This document shows positions 1-7,170 of a stretch of 64,000 nucleotides of DNA, one piece after another; position 1 is the stretch's first letter, and the number at the start of each line of letters is the position of its first letter. Below the pieces are notes generated by a model. The model did no database searches. It saw only the letters and a program-made list of their open reading frames with translations, and had not been told where the DNA came from. This DNA comes from Aphodoplasma sp045541115. GTDB taxonomy: Bacteria > Bacillota > Clostridia > UBA1381 > UMGS1253. A program made the translations under genes and the position numbers. The DNA lies in NCBI GenBank assembly GCA_045541115.1, contig JAZQIM010000002.1:1-64000 (forward strand). The letters are read 5' to 3'.

Positions 1-96
1 TTTAATTTGGGCAAAAATATTCTGCGAGAATTAAAAAATATTATTGCAGAATTGTTCTCTACAGGCGAAATTGATAGAATTGACGAAATCAAGTGA
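1..96 (+). CDS. C-terminal fragment of an unrecognised protein
   Basis: An open frame enters from the left edge and stops at TGA 94-96, giving 31 residues rich in Ile, Glu and Lys that end in IDRIDEIK. No start is visible and no family can be recognised from so short a tail. The bases after it look non-coding. It could be the end of a real gene or chance open frame. Confidence 0.35.
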   Translation, partial: FNLGKNILRELKNIIAELFSTGEIDRIDEIK

Positions 97-287
97 TGCT
101 AAAATGATGATGTAGCAGACGGAATCGTTAGAAACGGATGCAACCGTATGCGAAATTGATGCTCATTTCAGGCATATTTATTTGAGTCTCAAGACCATGC
201 GCCGTCATCAAAAATATAATTAAAAATTACTGAAATTCAAAATTGATGCTCAAAAAATTGAAGATTGCTGCTCTCGAATTTTGACAA

Positions 288-318
288 TAAAAAATGGCTC
301 AAACCCAATGTTTGAGCC
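288..318 (-). terminator. Intrinsic terminator of the tRNA-Trp transcript
   Basis: A 9-bp perfect stem (GGCTCAAAC / GTTTGAGCC, 296-318) with a short loop is followed, read on the minus strand, by a run of T. It lies just downstream of the tRNA-Trp gene in its direction of transcription. Confidence 0.8.
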
Positions 319-329
319 AAATATATTGG

Positions 330-400
330 CAGGGGTAGAAGGACTCGAACCCTCAAGAACGGTTTTGGAGACCGGCATGTTACCATTACATCATACCCCT
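330..400 (-). tRNA. tRNA-Trp (anticodon CCA)
   Basis: The minus strand folds into a full cloverleaf: acceptor stem AGGGGTA/TACCCCT (perfect 7 bp), D stem ATGT/ACAT with GG in the loop, anticodon loop CTCCAAA giving CCA, 4-nt variable loop, and T arm GAGGG/CCTTC with loop TTCGAGT. The discriminator is G, as expected for bacterial tRNA-Trp, and the 3' CCA is not encoded. The 27-43 pair of the anticodon stem is a C-U mismatch, a small weakness. It is the second element after a consensus promoter and is followed by a terminator. Confidence 0.92.
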
Positions 401-450
401 AAAGAGCGCCATATTAAGTTTTTATTATGCAATATTTGCAACATAGGGAC

Positions 451-493
451 ACGGTTTTGGAGACCACTGCTCTACCAACTGAGCTATACCCCT
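451..493 (-). pseudogene. 5' half of a second tRNA-Trp, no T arm
   Basis: The minus strand carries the 5' acceptor strand AGGGGTA, a canonical D arm (GCTC/GAGC around a GG-containing loop) and an anticodon arm with loop CTCCAAA, the same CCA anticodon as the intact gene 50 bases downstream. After the anticodon stem the sequence departs from tRNA: no T loop or 3' acceptor strand follows before the next tRNA begins. It lies right behind a consensus promoter, so it should be transcribed as the leader of the intact tRNA. It is most simply a duplication remnant. Confidence 0.75.
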
Positions 494-514
494 ATTTAAA
501 TATGATACTAATAT

Positions 515-543
515 ATTATACTTTGTTTTTGATATAATGTCAA
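515..543 (-). promoter_or_regulatory. Consensus sigma-A promoter of the tRNA-Trp unit
   Basis: On the minus strand TTGACA (538-543), a 17-base spacer and TATAAT (515-520) match the sigma-A consensus exactly. The expected start near 508 lies about 15 bases before the half tRNA. Confidence 0.85.
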
Positions 544-592
544 TACAAAAAATAATATTTTACAAAATATTTTTGTAAATAAGGGTATAAAA

Positions 593-1333
593 CTATATAA
601 CAAACCCACCGTTTGGGCTAAGTACTTGACCTGTGATAAAATCGGCTTTTTCGCTCGCAAGAAAAAATACGCTTTGAGCAATTTCGCTTGCACTTCCCAT
701 GCGGCAAAGGGGTGTTTGCGCACAAAGATCTTCTCTGTCATCCTCAGTGAGCTGTCGATTCATATCAGTATCAATTACTCCCGGCGCGACACAATTCACA
801 CATATATTACTGGGACCGACTTCGCTTGCAAGCGCCTTTGTAAAGCCGATTACAGCTGCTTTTGATGCAGAGTATGCAACTTCGCATGCTCCGCCGCATA
901 TGCCCCAAATTGATGATATGTTTACGATTTTTCCACTTTTATTTTGAATCATGTAGGGAAGAGCAAGACGAGTGCACGTAAACATCGAGCGCACATTAAC
1001 GTTAAAAATTTCGTCCCAGTCGCGCTCACTCATATCACAAAGCATCATTGTTTTTGCTATTCCGGCATTATTTATTAAAATGTCAACGCCACCAAATTCA
1101 GCCTTAATATCGTCAAACATTCTCTCTATTTGAGTTGTGTCGGAAACATCGGCACAGTATGCTTTTGCATAGCCGCCATTTTGTTTTATTTCATCAACAA
1201 GACCGGCTGCTTCTTTTGCACTTTTATTATAATTTATAAGAACTCTGTGACCGTTTTTTGCAAATTTAAGAGCACAAGCACGCCCAATGCCACGCGATGC
1301 ACCTGTTATAAGCACTGTTTTAGAACTTGTCAC
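593..1333 (-). CDS. SDR-family oxidoreductase, 3-oxoacyl-ACP reductase-like
   Basis: A classical short-chain dehydrogenase of 246 residues, the usual FabG length. The N-terminal Rossmann motif TGASRGIG binds NAD(P)H, NNAG follows the fourth strand, and the catalytic Ser (NISSIW) and YSASK Tyr-Lys pair are present. The C-terminal NGG end matches FabG-type reductases. The GTG at 1333 is preferred because AAAGGA lies 9 bases upstream; a TTG at 1354 would overlap mtaB. It follows mtaB closely and is probably co-transcribed. FabG-like reductases outside a fab cluster may act on other carbonyl substrates, so the substrate is not assigned. Confidence 0.85.
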   Translation of the reverse strand: MTSSKTVLITGASRGIGRACALKFAKNGHRVLINYNKSAKEAAGLVDEIKQNGGYAKAYCADVSDTTQIERMFDDIKAEFGGVDILINNAGIAKTMMLCDMSERDWDEIFNVNVRSMFTCTRLALPYMIQNKSGKIVNISSIWGICGGACEVAYSASKAAVIGFTKALASEVGPSNICVNCVAPGVIDTDMNRQLTEDDREDLCAQTPLCRMGSASEIAQSVFFLASEKADFITGQVLSPNGGFVI

Positions 1334-1347
1334 ATAAATCATTCCTT

Positions 1348-2652
1348 TCAACAAATAATCTCGCCATACATTATTCCGTCTTTATGTTCTGTAAGATTAA
1401 CACATACAATCTTTCCTGATAAATCCGTTTCGGACTTACATACTACGGTTATATAGTTTTCTGTCTTGCCTTCATAATAGCCTTTTTTGCCGCCATACTC
1501 GCGCTCAAATAACACATCGAGTTTGCGATCCACAAAGCGGTCTAAAAAGTTATCTCTGCACTCGCCTGCAAGCTCTATTAAACGAGCGCTTCGCTCATGT
1601 TTTAACTGGGCTAAGACCTGGTCTTTCATTTGTGCTGCCGGTGTGCCCGGACGTGGAGAATACGAGAAAACGTGCATGTCAGCAAATCCGATTTTCTTTG
1701 CAAAGGATAAGCTCTTTTCAAATTCTTCGTCTGTTTCGCCCGGAAAACCTACCATAATGTCTGTTGTGATTGCACTGTCAGGTGAAATCGCGCGAAGGTT
1801 AGATACAATTTTCTCGAAATCTACTGTGTTATAGCGTCTGTTCATGCGCGATAGAGTTTCGTCACATCCCGATTGAAGTGATATGTGAAAGTGCTTGCAC
1901 AGCTTATCACCTGCACCTTCTACTGCGCGCATAAAATTCTCATCAAGTGTCATTGGCTCTATAGAGCTTAATCGTATGCGCTTAACTTTTTCGAGTTTTG
2001 CGATTTCGCAAATTATTTTGTCAAGCGACGTGTTTTTCAAATCCTTGCCATACGATGCAATATGTATACCTACTAATACGAGCTCACAAAATCCGGCATC
2101 CGAAAGCTTTTTTGCCTCGGCTATGACATCATCTTGGTTACGGCTTCTTATAGGTCCTCGTGCATATGGGATTATGCAGTATGAGCAAAACTGCGAGCAA
2201 CCCTCCTGCACTTTTATATATGCTCTTGTTTTGTCTTCGAAATTGTTAATGGAGAGTTTTTCAAAGTCGTGTGTGTGCATTATGTCACCGACACACACCC
2301 GTGTGTCTTGCTGCGAAGCGTTTTCTACCAGCTCTACAATATTTTGCCTGCCGCTCGTGCCGATTACAATGTTTACGCCGTCTATTTTTGAAACTTTATC
2401 TGTCGCAGTCTGGGCATAGCAGCCTGTTACAGCGACAATGCAGTCGGGATTTAGCCTTTTTGCACGGCGTATCATCTGTCGTGATTTTCTGTCAGAAAGT
2501 GATGTCACAGAACAGGTATTTATAACGTACACATCGGAAATATCGCCAAAATCGACTTCGACATAGCCTTTGTTTATAAAAAGCTCGCGCATCGCTTGTG
2601 TTTCGTATTGATTTACCTTGCAGCCAAGCGTGCAAAAAGCAACTTTTTTCAT
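1348..2652 (-). CDS. mtaB: tRNA threonylcarbamoyladenosine methylthiotransferase MtaB
   Basis: A radical SAM methylthiotransferase of 434 residues that converts t6A37 to ms2t6A37 in ANN-decoding tRNAs. The N-terminal UPF0004 domain begins with LGCKVNQYET, the MtaB/YqeV form, with three conserved Cys (LGCKVNQ, NTCSVTS, TGCYAQ) for the auxiliary 4Fe-4S cluster. The radical SAM motif is CSQFCSYC. The C-terminal portion is the size of a TRAM domain. The internal ATG at 2652 is chosen because AAAGGA lies 9-10 bases before it; the ATG at 2661 sits too close. The downstream SDR gene probably shares its transcript. Confidence 0.93.
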   Translation of the reverse strand: MKKVAFCTLGCKVNQYETQAMRELFINKGYVEVDFGDISDVYVINTCSVTSLSDRKSRQMIRRAKRLNPDCIVAVTGCYAQTATDKVSKIDGVNIVIGTSGRQNIVELVENASQQDTRVCVGDIMHTHDFEKLSINNFEDKTRAYIKVQEGCSQFCSYCIIPYARGPIRSRNQDDVIAEAKKLSDAGFCELVLVGIHIASYGKDLKNTSLDKIICEIAKLEKVKRIRLSSIEPMTLDENFMRAVEGAGDKLCKHFHISLQSGCDETLSRMNRRYNTVDFEKIVSNLRAISPDSAITTDIMVGFPGETDEEFEKSLSFAKKIGFADMHVFSYSPRPGTPAAQMKDQVLAQLKHERSARLIELAGECRDNFLDRFVDRKLDVLFEREYGGKKGYYEGKTENYITVVCKSETDLSGKIVCVNLTEHKDGIMYGEIIC

Positions 2653-2738
2653 GTGCGACATCCTTTCATAGAGATTTAGTGAAGTAAACTTTTGGTATCC
2701 ATATTATGTTAAAAGTTTGTTAAATTTTTTGAATTTTA

Positions 2739-2768
2739 TTGACTATTGATAATGTTTAGTGGTAATAT
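2739..2768 (+). promoter_or_regulatory. Probable promoter of the HPr-like gene
   Basis: TTGACT (2739-2744), an 18-base spacer and TAATAT (2763-2768) lie about 50 bases before the HPr-like start. Confidence 0.55.
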
Positions 2769-2821
2769 AAATGTGTGAAAAGGAATTTTCATATATAAAG
2801 AAAAGGGAAGGAGTAAATATC

Positions 2822-3058
2822 ATGATAACATTTAACATTTCGCTTAACTCAATCAACAATGTTAAAAATTTCGTTAACACTGTGAATAAGTACGACTTTG
2901 ATGTAGACTTAACTTCAGGCAGATATGTTGTGGATGCAAAATCAATAATGGGAATATTCTCACTTGATTTGAGCAAGCCGATTATCCTGGAAGCACATTG
3001 CACAGAAGAAAGCGCTGAAGGATTCAAAGCTGATATGAAAGAATTCATAGTTGACTGA
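2822..3058 (+). CDS. HPr-fold protein without the phosphorylated His
   Basis: A 78-residue protein with the HPr pattern of strand, helix and the segment AKSIMGIFSLDLSK, which aligns with the regulatory Ser-46 loop of HPr. The region equivalent to GLHARPA in true HPr reads NSINNVKN, so the active-site His is absent and phosphotransfer from enzyme I is not expected. A second, canonical HPr is encoded at 5611-5874. The start is set by GGAAGGAG nine bases upstream. Its role is unknown; a Ser-based regulatory role in the manner of Crh is possible but unsupported. It is a single-gene unit with its own promoter and terminator. Confidence 0.75.
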   Translation: MITFNISLNSINNVKNFVNTVNKYDFDVDLTSGRYVVDAKSIMGIFSLDLSKPIILEAHCTEESAEGFKADMKEFIVD

Positions 3059-3077
3059 GTATAGTCGTAAACACCCA

Positions 3078-3103
3078 AAGTCGTCGTATGACGACTTTTT
3101 TTC
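3078..3103 (+). terminator. Terminator of the HPr-like gene
   Basis: An 8-bp stem AAGTCGTC/GACGACTT with a GTAT loop is followed by a T tract. Confidence 0.9.
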
Positions 3104-3116
3104 TTTATATATGATT

Positions 3117-3971
3117 TTAATTTTCAGGCGGCATCTCAAGCGTTATTTTGCCGATTTTTGCGCCGCGAAATTCATCAAGCACAACGTTTGCGCCTCTATA
3201 TGTGTCGATTTCTCCGCCTGATATAACGAAGCCACGCTTTTTTCCGACATACTCTAAAAGCTCATATCCGCTCATCTGCGAAATGTCGCTATCTAGTTTA
3301 TAGCGCGCACAGAGCATATCGCAGTAGTTATCGCGAAGAAATTCGAGTAGCTTGCACGCAAGCGTTTCTACATCCATTATTTCATCACGAATAGAGCCTA
3401 TAAAGGCGAGATTTAAGCCTATTTGTTGGTTTTCAAATTTGGGCCACAAAATGCCCGGTGTATCTAATATTTCAATTTGTGAATTAGGGCGTATCCATTG
3501 TTTTCCTTTTGTTACACCCGGTTTGTCTCCTGTTTTTGCACATGCTCTGCCGGAAAGGCGGTTTATGAGTGAGGATTTACCCACGTTTGGAATACCGACA
3601 ACCATTATGCGCACAGATTTCGTAAGGCCACGCTCGGCATCGCGCGCAATCTTGTCTGCGATTGCGTTTTTTGCTGCGGCAGAAATTTTGTCGATGCCTT
3701 TGCCGAGAAGAGAGTCAGTAAGTAGCACGCTTACGCCGCTTTTTTCATACCACGCCTGCCATGCTTTTGTCGCCGAGTCGTCTGCCAAATCATATTTGTT
3801 CATAACGATTATACGTGGCTTTGAGCAAAGCAAATCGTCAAAGTCGGGATTTCTGCTTGAAAGCGGAACGCGGGCGTCGAGAATTTCGACGACAACATCT
3901 ATAAGTTTCAAATTTTCAGCTATCAGTCGGCGTGTTTTCGCCATATGTCCGGGATACCATTGTAAATCCAA
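3117..3971 (-). CDS. rbgA: Ribosome biogenesis GTPase RbgA (YlqF)
   Basis: A circularly permuted GTPase of 284 residues that acts late in 50S subunit assembly. The motif order is G4 (NKYD, near residue 60), G1 (GIPNVGKSS, near 130) and G3 (DTPG), as in the YlqF/YawG family. The protein opens with DLQWYPGHMAKTRR, the family's usual N terminus, and its length matches B. subtilis RbgA. A TTG at 3971, eight bases after AGGAGG, gives this N terminus; an upstream in-frame GTG would place the ribosome site inside the gene. The lepB-rbgA order downstream of rplS resembles the conserved Bacillota rplS-sipS-ylqF neighbourhood. Confidence 0.93.
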   Translation of the reverse strand: MDLQWYPGHMAKTRRLIAENLKLIDVVVEILDARVPLSSRNPDFDDLLCSKPRIIVMNKYDLADDSATKAWQAWYEKSGVSVLLTDSLLGKGIDKISAAAKNAIADKIARDAERGLTKSVRIMVVGIPNVGKSSLINRLSGRACAKTGDKPGVTKGKQWIRPNSQIEILDTPGILWPKFENQQIGLNLAFIGSIRDEIMDVETLACKLLEFLRDNYCDMLCARYKLDSDISQMSGYELLEYVGKKRGFVISGGEIDTYRGANVVLDEFRGAKIGKITLEMPPEN

Positions 3972-4048
3972 TGCATTTTCCTCCTGCACACAAGAAAATT
4001 TATGGGGTTAACCCGCATGAGTCAACCCCTCAAAAAGCTATTTTACAA

Positions 4049-4894
4049 TCAATCAACTATGCCAAAGTCATTTAGCGGCCAAAAGCGTAGGGAAGCCTTT
4101 CCTAAAATTGCTTCATACGGAATTGTACCCGGCATTTTGTATCTGCTGTCGCGTGAATCTTCGCGGTTGTCGCCCATTACAAAAGCGTGGCCATTTTCAA
4201 CTGTATAAGGAAATTCTATCTCAATTCCGCTGTATGTTTTGACATTGTCAAGGTAGGGCTCATCAATTATCTGGCCATTTACTGTTACTGTATTTGTTGT
4301 ATTATCAATATCGATAACATCGCCTTCGAGCGCTATAATTCGCTTCACATAGTGGAGCGGTTCGATGCCGAACTTTTTTTGCTCCCAGGAAAAGTTTCTA
4401 AGTTTGAACTCGTCAAACGCAGTAAAGCTTTCGCCTTTTAATTCCTTTTGTGTTTCGATATATTTATCGCGAAGCTTATAATTTGCATCAAGAACGACTA
4501 TATCACCTTTTTGGGGAGTATAGGCGAGCTTTGTGAGAATAAGTCTGTCATTATTCATAAGAGTAGTTTGCATCGAGCGGCCATCAACAACGATGAAGTC
4601 AAATAAGAATCCTTTGATAAGAGCAACTATGATTATTGCAGCGGCTATTGCACCTATCCACTCAGTTACTTCCTTGAGCCAGTTAACCTTGTTTTCGCTT
4701 TCCTGCTCGTCTTCGTCGTTTGTTTCTTCGGCCTCTTCGCTTCTTTGCGAATCTATTGATATGGTCATAGCTGCATCGTCGCACTCGTCTTCTTCGCATA
4801 TTTCGATATATGCACCATCGTTTATTTCTATATCAGCGCCAAGCGATTGTTCGCTTTCGTTGTTTTCTATTTCAAAGTTATTGTTTTCTTCCAT
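4049..4894 (-). CDS. lepB: Signal peptidase I
   Basis: A type I signal peptidase of 281 residues that cleaves exported pre-proteins at the outer face of the membrane. Residues 1-75 form a highly acidic cytoplasmic extension, followed by one membrane segment at about 78-102. The catalytic Ser is S107 in DGRSMQT and the general-base Lys is K184 in YVKRIIALEGD. Box E appears as GDNREDSRDSR. The ribosome site GGGAGGT precedes the ATG. It follows rplS and precedes rbgA, a conserved order. The acidic extension is longer than in short Bacillus SipS enzymes and is the only oddity. Confidence 0.95.
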   Translation of the reverse strand: MEENNNFEIENNESEQSLGADIEINDGAYIEICEEDECDDAAMTISIDSQRSEEAEETNDEDEQESENKVNWLKEVTEWIGAIAAAIIIVALIKGFLFDFIVVDGRSMQTTLMNNDRLILTKLAYTPQKGDIVVLDANYKLRDKYIETQKELKGESFTAFDEFKLRNFSWEQKKFGIEPLHYVKRIIALEGDVIDIDNTTNTVTVNGQIIDEPYLDNVKTYSGIEIEFPYTVENGHAFVMGDNREDSRDSRYKMPGTIPYEAILGKASLRFWPLNDFGIVD

Positions 4895-4959
4895 AATTGC
4901 TACCTCCCAGTCATAAAGTATGCAATAATATATGGGTTATGTGGAAAAAATTGGCTAAC

Positions 4960-4987
4960 ACAAAAGGGACAAAAATGTCCCTTTTGT
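4960..4987 (-). terminator. Hairpin after rplS
   Basis: A 12-bp inverted repeat (ACAAAAGGGACA/TGTCCCTTTTGT) lies between rplS and lepB. The T-rich side of the stem and nearby T's make it terminator-like, but there is no long T run directly after it, so partial read-through into lepB is likely. Confidence 0.6.
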
Positions 4988-4996
4988 AAGTAGGTG

Positions 4997-5344
4997 TTAT
5001 ATTCTTTCTTTAACCTTGGCACTCTTGCCGACTCTGTCACGAAGATAGTAAAGCTTAGCTCTTCTTACGCGACCTTTTCTTGAAATCTCAATCTTTTCAA
5101 TTTTTGGAGAATTAACAGGGAATGTTCTCTCAACGCCGATGCCGTAAGAAATACGTCTTACAGTAAATGTTTCAGAAATTCCGCCGCCGTTCTTCTTAAT
5201 AAGTGTTCCTTCGAACATCTGGACTCTTTCACGAGTACCCTCGATTACCTTAAAATATACCTTTAAAGTATCGCCGATATTAAGCTGAGGTAAATCTGTT
5301 CTGATCTGACCTTCTGTGATTGATTTAATCATATCCATTTTCAT
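4997..5344 (-). CDS. rplS: 50S ribosomal protein L19
   Basis: A 115-residue L19, the usual bacterial length, located at the interface of the 30S and 50S subunits. The family signature region around VRRISYGIGVERTFP and the basic C-terminal segment RKGRVRRAKLYYLRDR are present. The start at 5344 follows GGAAGGAGG; an upstream in-frame ATG at 5371 lacks a ribosome site. The promoter at 5410-5438 leaves a leader of about 60 bases, which may carry autoregulatory structure. Confidence 0.96.
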   Translation of the reverse strand: MKMDMIKSITEGQIRTDLPQLNIGDTLKVYFKVIEGTRERVQMFEGTLIKKNGGGISETFTVRRISYGIGVERTFPVNSPKIEKIEISRKGRVRRAKLYYLRDRVGKSAKVKERI

Positions 5345-5409
5345 TTGCCTCCTTCCTTCATAGATGTTCATGTCCGGCTATGACAGAGGACCATCCGTAT
5401 CACCCGATA

Positions 5410-5438
5410 ATTTTACCATAAAAAAAATATAATTGCAA
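5410..5438 (-). promoter_or_regulatory. Promoter of rplS
   Basis: On the minus strand TTGCAA (5433-5438), a 17-base spacer and TAAAAT (5410-5415). The leader from about 5403 to 5345 may contain an L19-type autogenous structure (GTCC and GGAC can pair), but I cannot confirm the Rfam motif by eye. Confidence 0.65.
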
Positions 5439-5540
5439 GCTTTTTTTTATTTTTTTTAAGTTTATATTAAAAATAGTGGTTTTTTATATTATTATCGTGT
5501 ATTTATGTATGAAAAATAACTTTCTGCAAGCTCTTTTGAG

Positions 5541-5572
5541 AAAAACAAAAGGGATATCGCAAACGATATCCC
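5541..5572 (-). terminator. Terminator of ptsH
   Basis: A 9-bp perfect stem (GGGATATCG/CGATATCCC, 5551-5572) is followed on the minus strand by TTTTGTTTTT. Confidence 0.9.
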
Positions 5573-5610
5573 GCATAAACTGTTACAAGTATAAATTTGT
5601 GTAGTAAAAA

Positions 5611-5874
5611 TTAGTCGGAAAAGTTTGAATCGATAAGATCAACGAGCGCATCAACAGCCTGCTTTTCGTCAACACCATCAGCAATGATGTTTATAACAGT
5701 ACCGCGAGCTATACCGAGTGACAAAACGCCCAAAAGGCTTTTTGCATTAACTTTTCTTTCTTCTTTTTCAACCCAGATACTTGAACGAAATTCGTTAGCT
5801 TTTTGAATAAAGAATGTAGCCGGTCTTGCATGAAGGCCTACCTGGTTTTGAAGAACAACTTCTTTGGAATACAT
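5611..5874 (-). CDS. ptsH: Phosphocarrier protein HPr
   Basis: An 87-residue HPr that carries phosphate from enzyme I to PTS IIA domains. GLHARPATFF contains the active-site His-15, and NAKSLLGVLSLG contains the Ser-46 that HPr kinase phosphorylates in Bacillota for catabolite control. The ATG at 5874 follows an AGAGGGGAT ribosome site; upstream in-frame codons encode only AT-rich leader. It is a single-gene transcript between its own promoter and terminator, and no ptsI is adjacent. Confidence 0.95.
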   Translation of the reverse strand: MYSKEVVLQNQVGLHARPATFFIQKANEFRSSIWVEKEERKVNAKSLLGVLSLGIARGTVINIIADGVDEKQAVDALVDLIDSNFSD

Positions 5875-5929
5875 TAAAAAATCCCCTCTCAGAAATATTA
5901 TGCTCTTATAATTTATTATGCTTATTATA

Positions 5930-5958
5930 AATATACTAAAAAAATACATTTTAGTCAA
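5930..5958 (-). promoter_or_regulatory. Promoter of ptsH
   Basis: TTGACT (5953-5958), a 17-base spacer and TATATT (5930-5935) on the minus strand. Confidence 0.7.
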
Positions 5959-6006
5959 GTATTTTTTTTGATTTGGAGTATAAATCTTCTTTTTTAAGAC
6001 CGAAAA

Positions 6007-7137
6007 TTATATTCTGCGGCCCATTTTGACTGTGTTTTCACGTCTGTACTCATCAAAGCGATCCTCGTCTAGAGCAAGGCGGATTTCGCTCATAAGGTTA
6101 TTGTAGAAATAGAGATTATGCAAAACACATAGCCTTTGTGCAAGCATCTCCTTTGCCTTAAATAAGTGGCGGATATATGCCTTACTGTAATTTTGGCACG
6201 CGCTACATTTGCATCCCGGCTCAATCGGGTCCATATCGGATTCATATTTCACATTCATTATGTTTATGATGCCATCATGCGTGAAAATATGTCCGTGGCG
6301 CGCGTTTCTGCTTGGCATTACACAGTCAAAAAAGTCTACTCCGCGACTTACGGCTTCAATAATGTTAACCGGTGTGCCGACGCCCATAAGATAACGCGGT
6401 TTATTTGTCGGCATAAAAGGCTCTACCTGTTCTATTATATGATACATTTCCTCATGTGTTTCTCCTACGGCAAGTCCGCCGATTGCATATCCGTCAAGAT
6501 CGAGCTGTGCAATTTGCTGCATATGTTCTTTTCTTATATTATCGTATGTGCCGCCCTGATTTATACCAAACAAAAGCTGATTTTTATTTATTGTGTGGGG
6601 AAGAGAGTTAAGGCGCTCCATTTCGTTTTTGCAGCGTATAAGCCAGCGTGTTGTGCGCTCGGTTGATTTGTATACATAATCATATGGCGCCGGATTTTCT
6701 ATACACTCATCAAATGCCATTGCAATAGTGGATGCAAGGTTAGACTGGATCTGCATGCTTTCTTCAGGGCCCATAAAAATTCGTTTTCCGTCGATATGTG
6801 ATGCAAAATGCACGCCTTCTTCCTCTATGCGGCGAAGTGACGATAAAGAAAAAACCTGAAAACCACCACTGTCAGTAAGAATGGGTCTGTCCCAATTCAT
6901 AAACTTATGCAATCCACCAAGCTCATGTATAAGTTTATCGCCCGGGCGAAGATGAAGATGATATGTGTTTGAAAGCTCAACCTGACAGTCAACTTCTTTT
7001 AAATCCATGCTTGAAACGCCGCCTTTTATTGCGCCGCATGTTCCGACATTCATAAAAACAGGTGTCTGTATTACGCCGTGCACAGTAGAAAATTCTGCGC
7101 GGCGGGCTTTTCCTTGCGTTTTTATAAGTTTAAACAT
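6007..7137 (-). CDS. tgt: tRNA-guanine transglycosylase
   Basis: Exchanges guanine-34 for preQ1 in tRNAs with GUN anticodons. At 376 residues it matches bacterial Tgt. The nucleophile Asp lies in VDFFDCVMPSRNARHG, GGFQVFSL and the substrate-pocket region are intact, and the zinc site is the CKCSAC cluster plus the downstream Cys and His. GGAGG precedes the ATG. queA, ruvB and yajC, common neighbours elsewhere, are absent, and no preQ1 riboswitch is visible in the short upstream gap. Confidence 0.96.
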   Translation of the reverse strand: MFKLIKTQGKARRAEFSTVHGVIQTPVFMNVGTCGAIKGGVSSMDLKEVDCQVELSNTYHLHLRPGDKLIHELGGLHKFMNWDRPILTDSGGFQVFSLSSLRRIEEEGVHFASHIDGKRIFMGPEESMQIQSNLASTIAMAFDECIENPAPYDYVYKSTERTTRWLIRCKNEMERLNSLPHTINKNQLLFGINQGGTYDNIRKEHMQQIAQLDLDGYAIGGLAVGETHEEMYHIIEQVEPFMPTNKPRYLMGVGTPVNIIEAVSRGVDFFDCVMPSRNARHGHIFTHDGIINIMNVKYESDMDPIEPGCKCSACQNYSKAYIRHLFKAKEMLAQRLCVLHNLYFYNNLMSEIRLALDEDRFDEYRRENTVKMGRRI

Positions 7138-7170
7138 ATTTCCTCCAAAGTTATCTATAGTTATATATCA

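Noticed and set aside
153..252. 13-base direct repeat AAATTGATGCTCA (153-165 and 240-252)
   Set aside because: Only two copies in AT-rich sequence, with no regular spacing, no attachment-site context and no mobile gene nearby.
3352..4011. Long plus-strand open frame opposite rbgA
   Set aside because: It mirrors the GTPase gene, whose motifs are unambiguous; the frame has no ribosome site and no protein-like domain.
7138..7170. Possible preQ1 riboswitch near tgt
   Set aside because: That interval is downstream of tgt, and the leader on its actual upstream side (5' of 7137) overlaps no preQ1-like pseudoknot that I can see.
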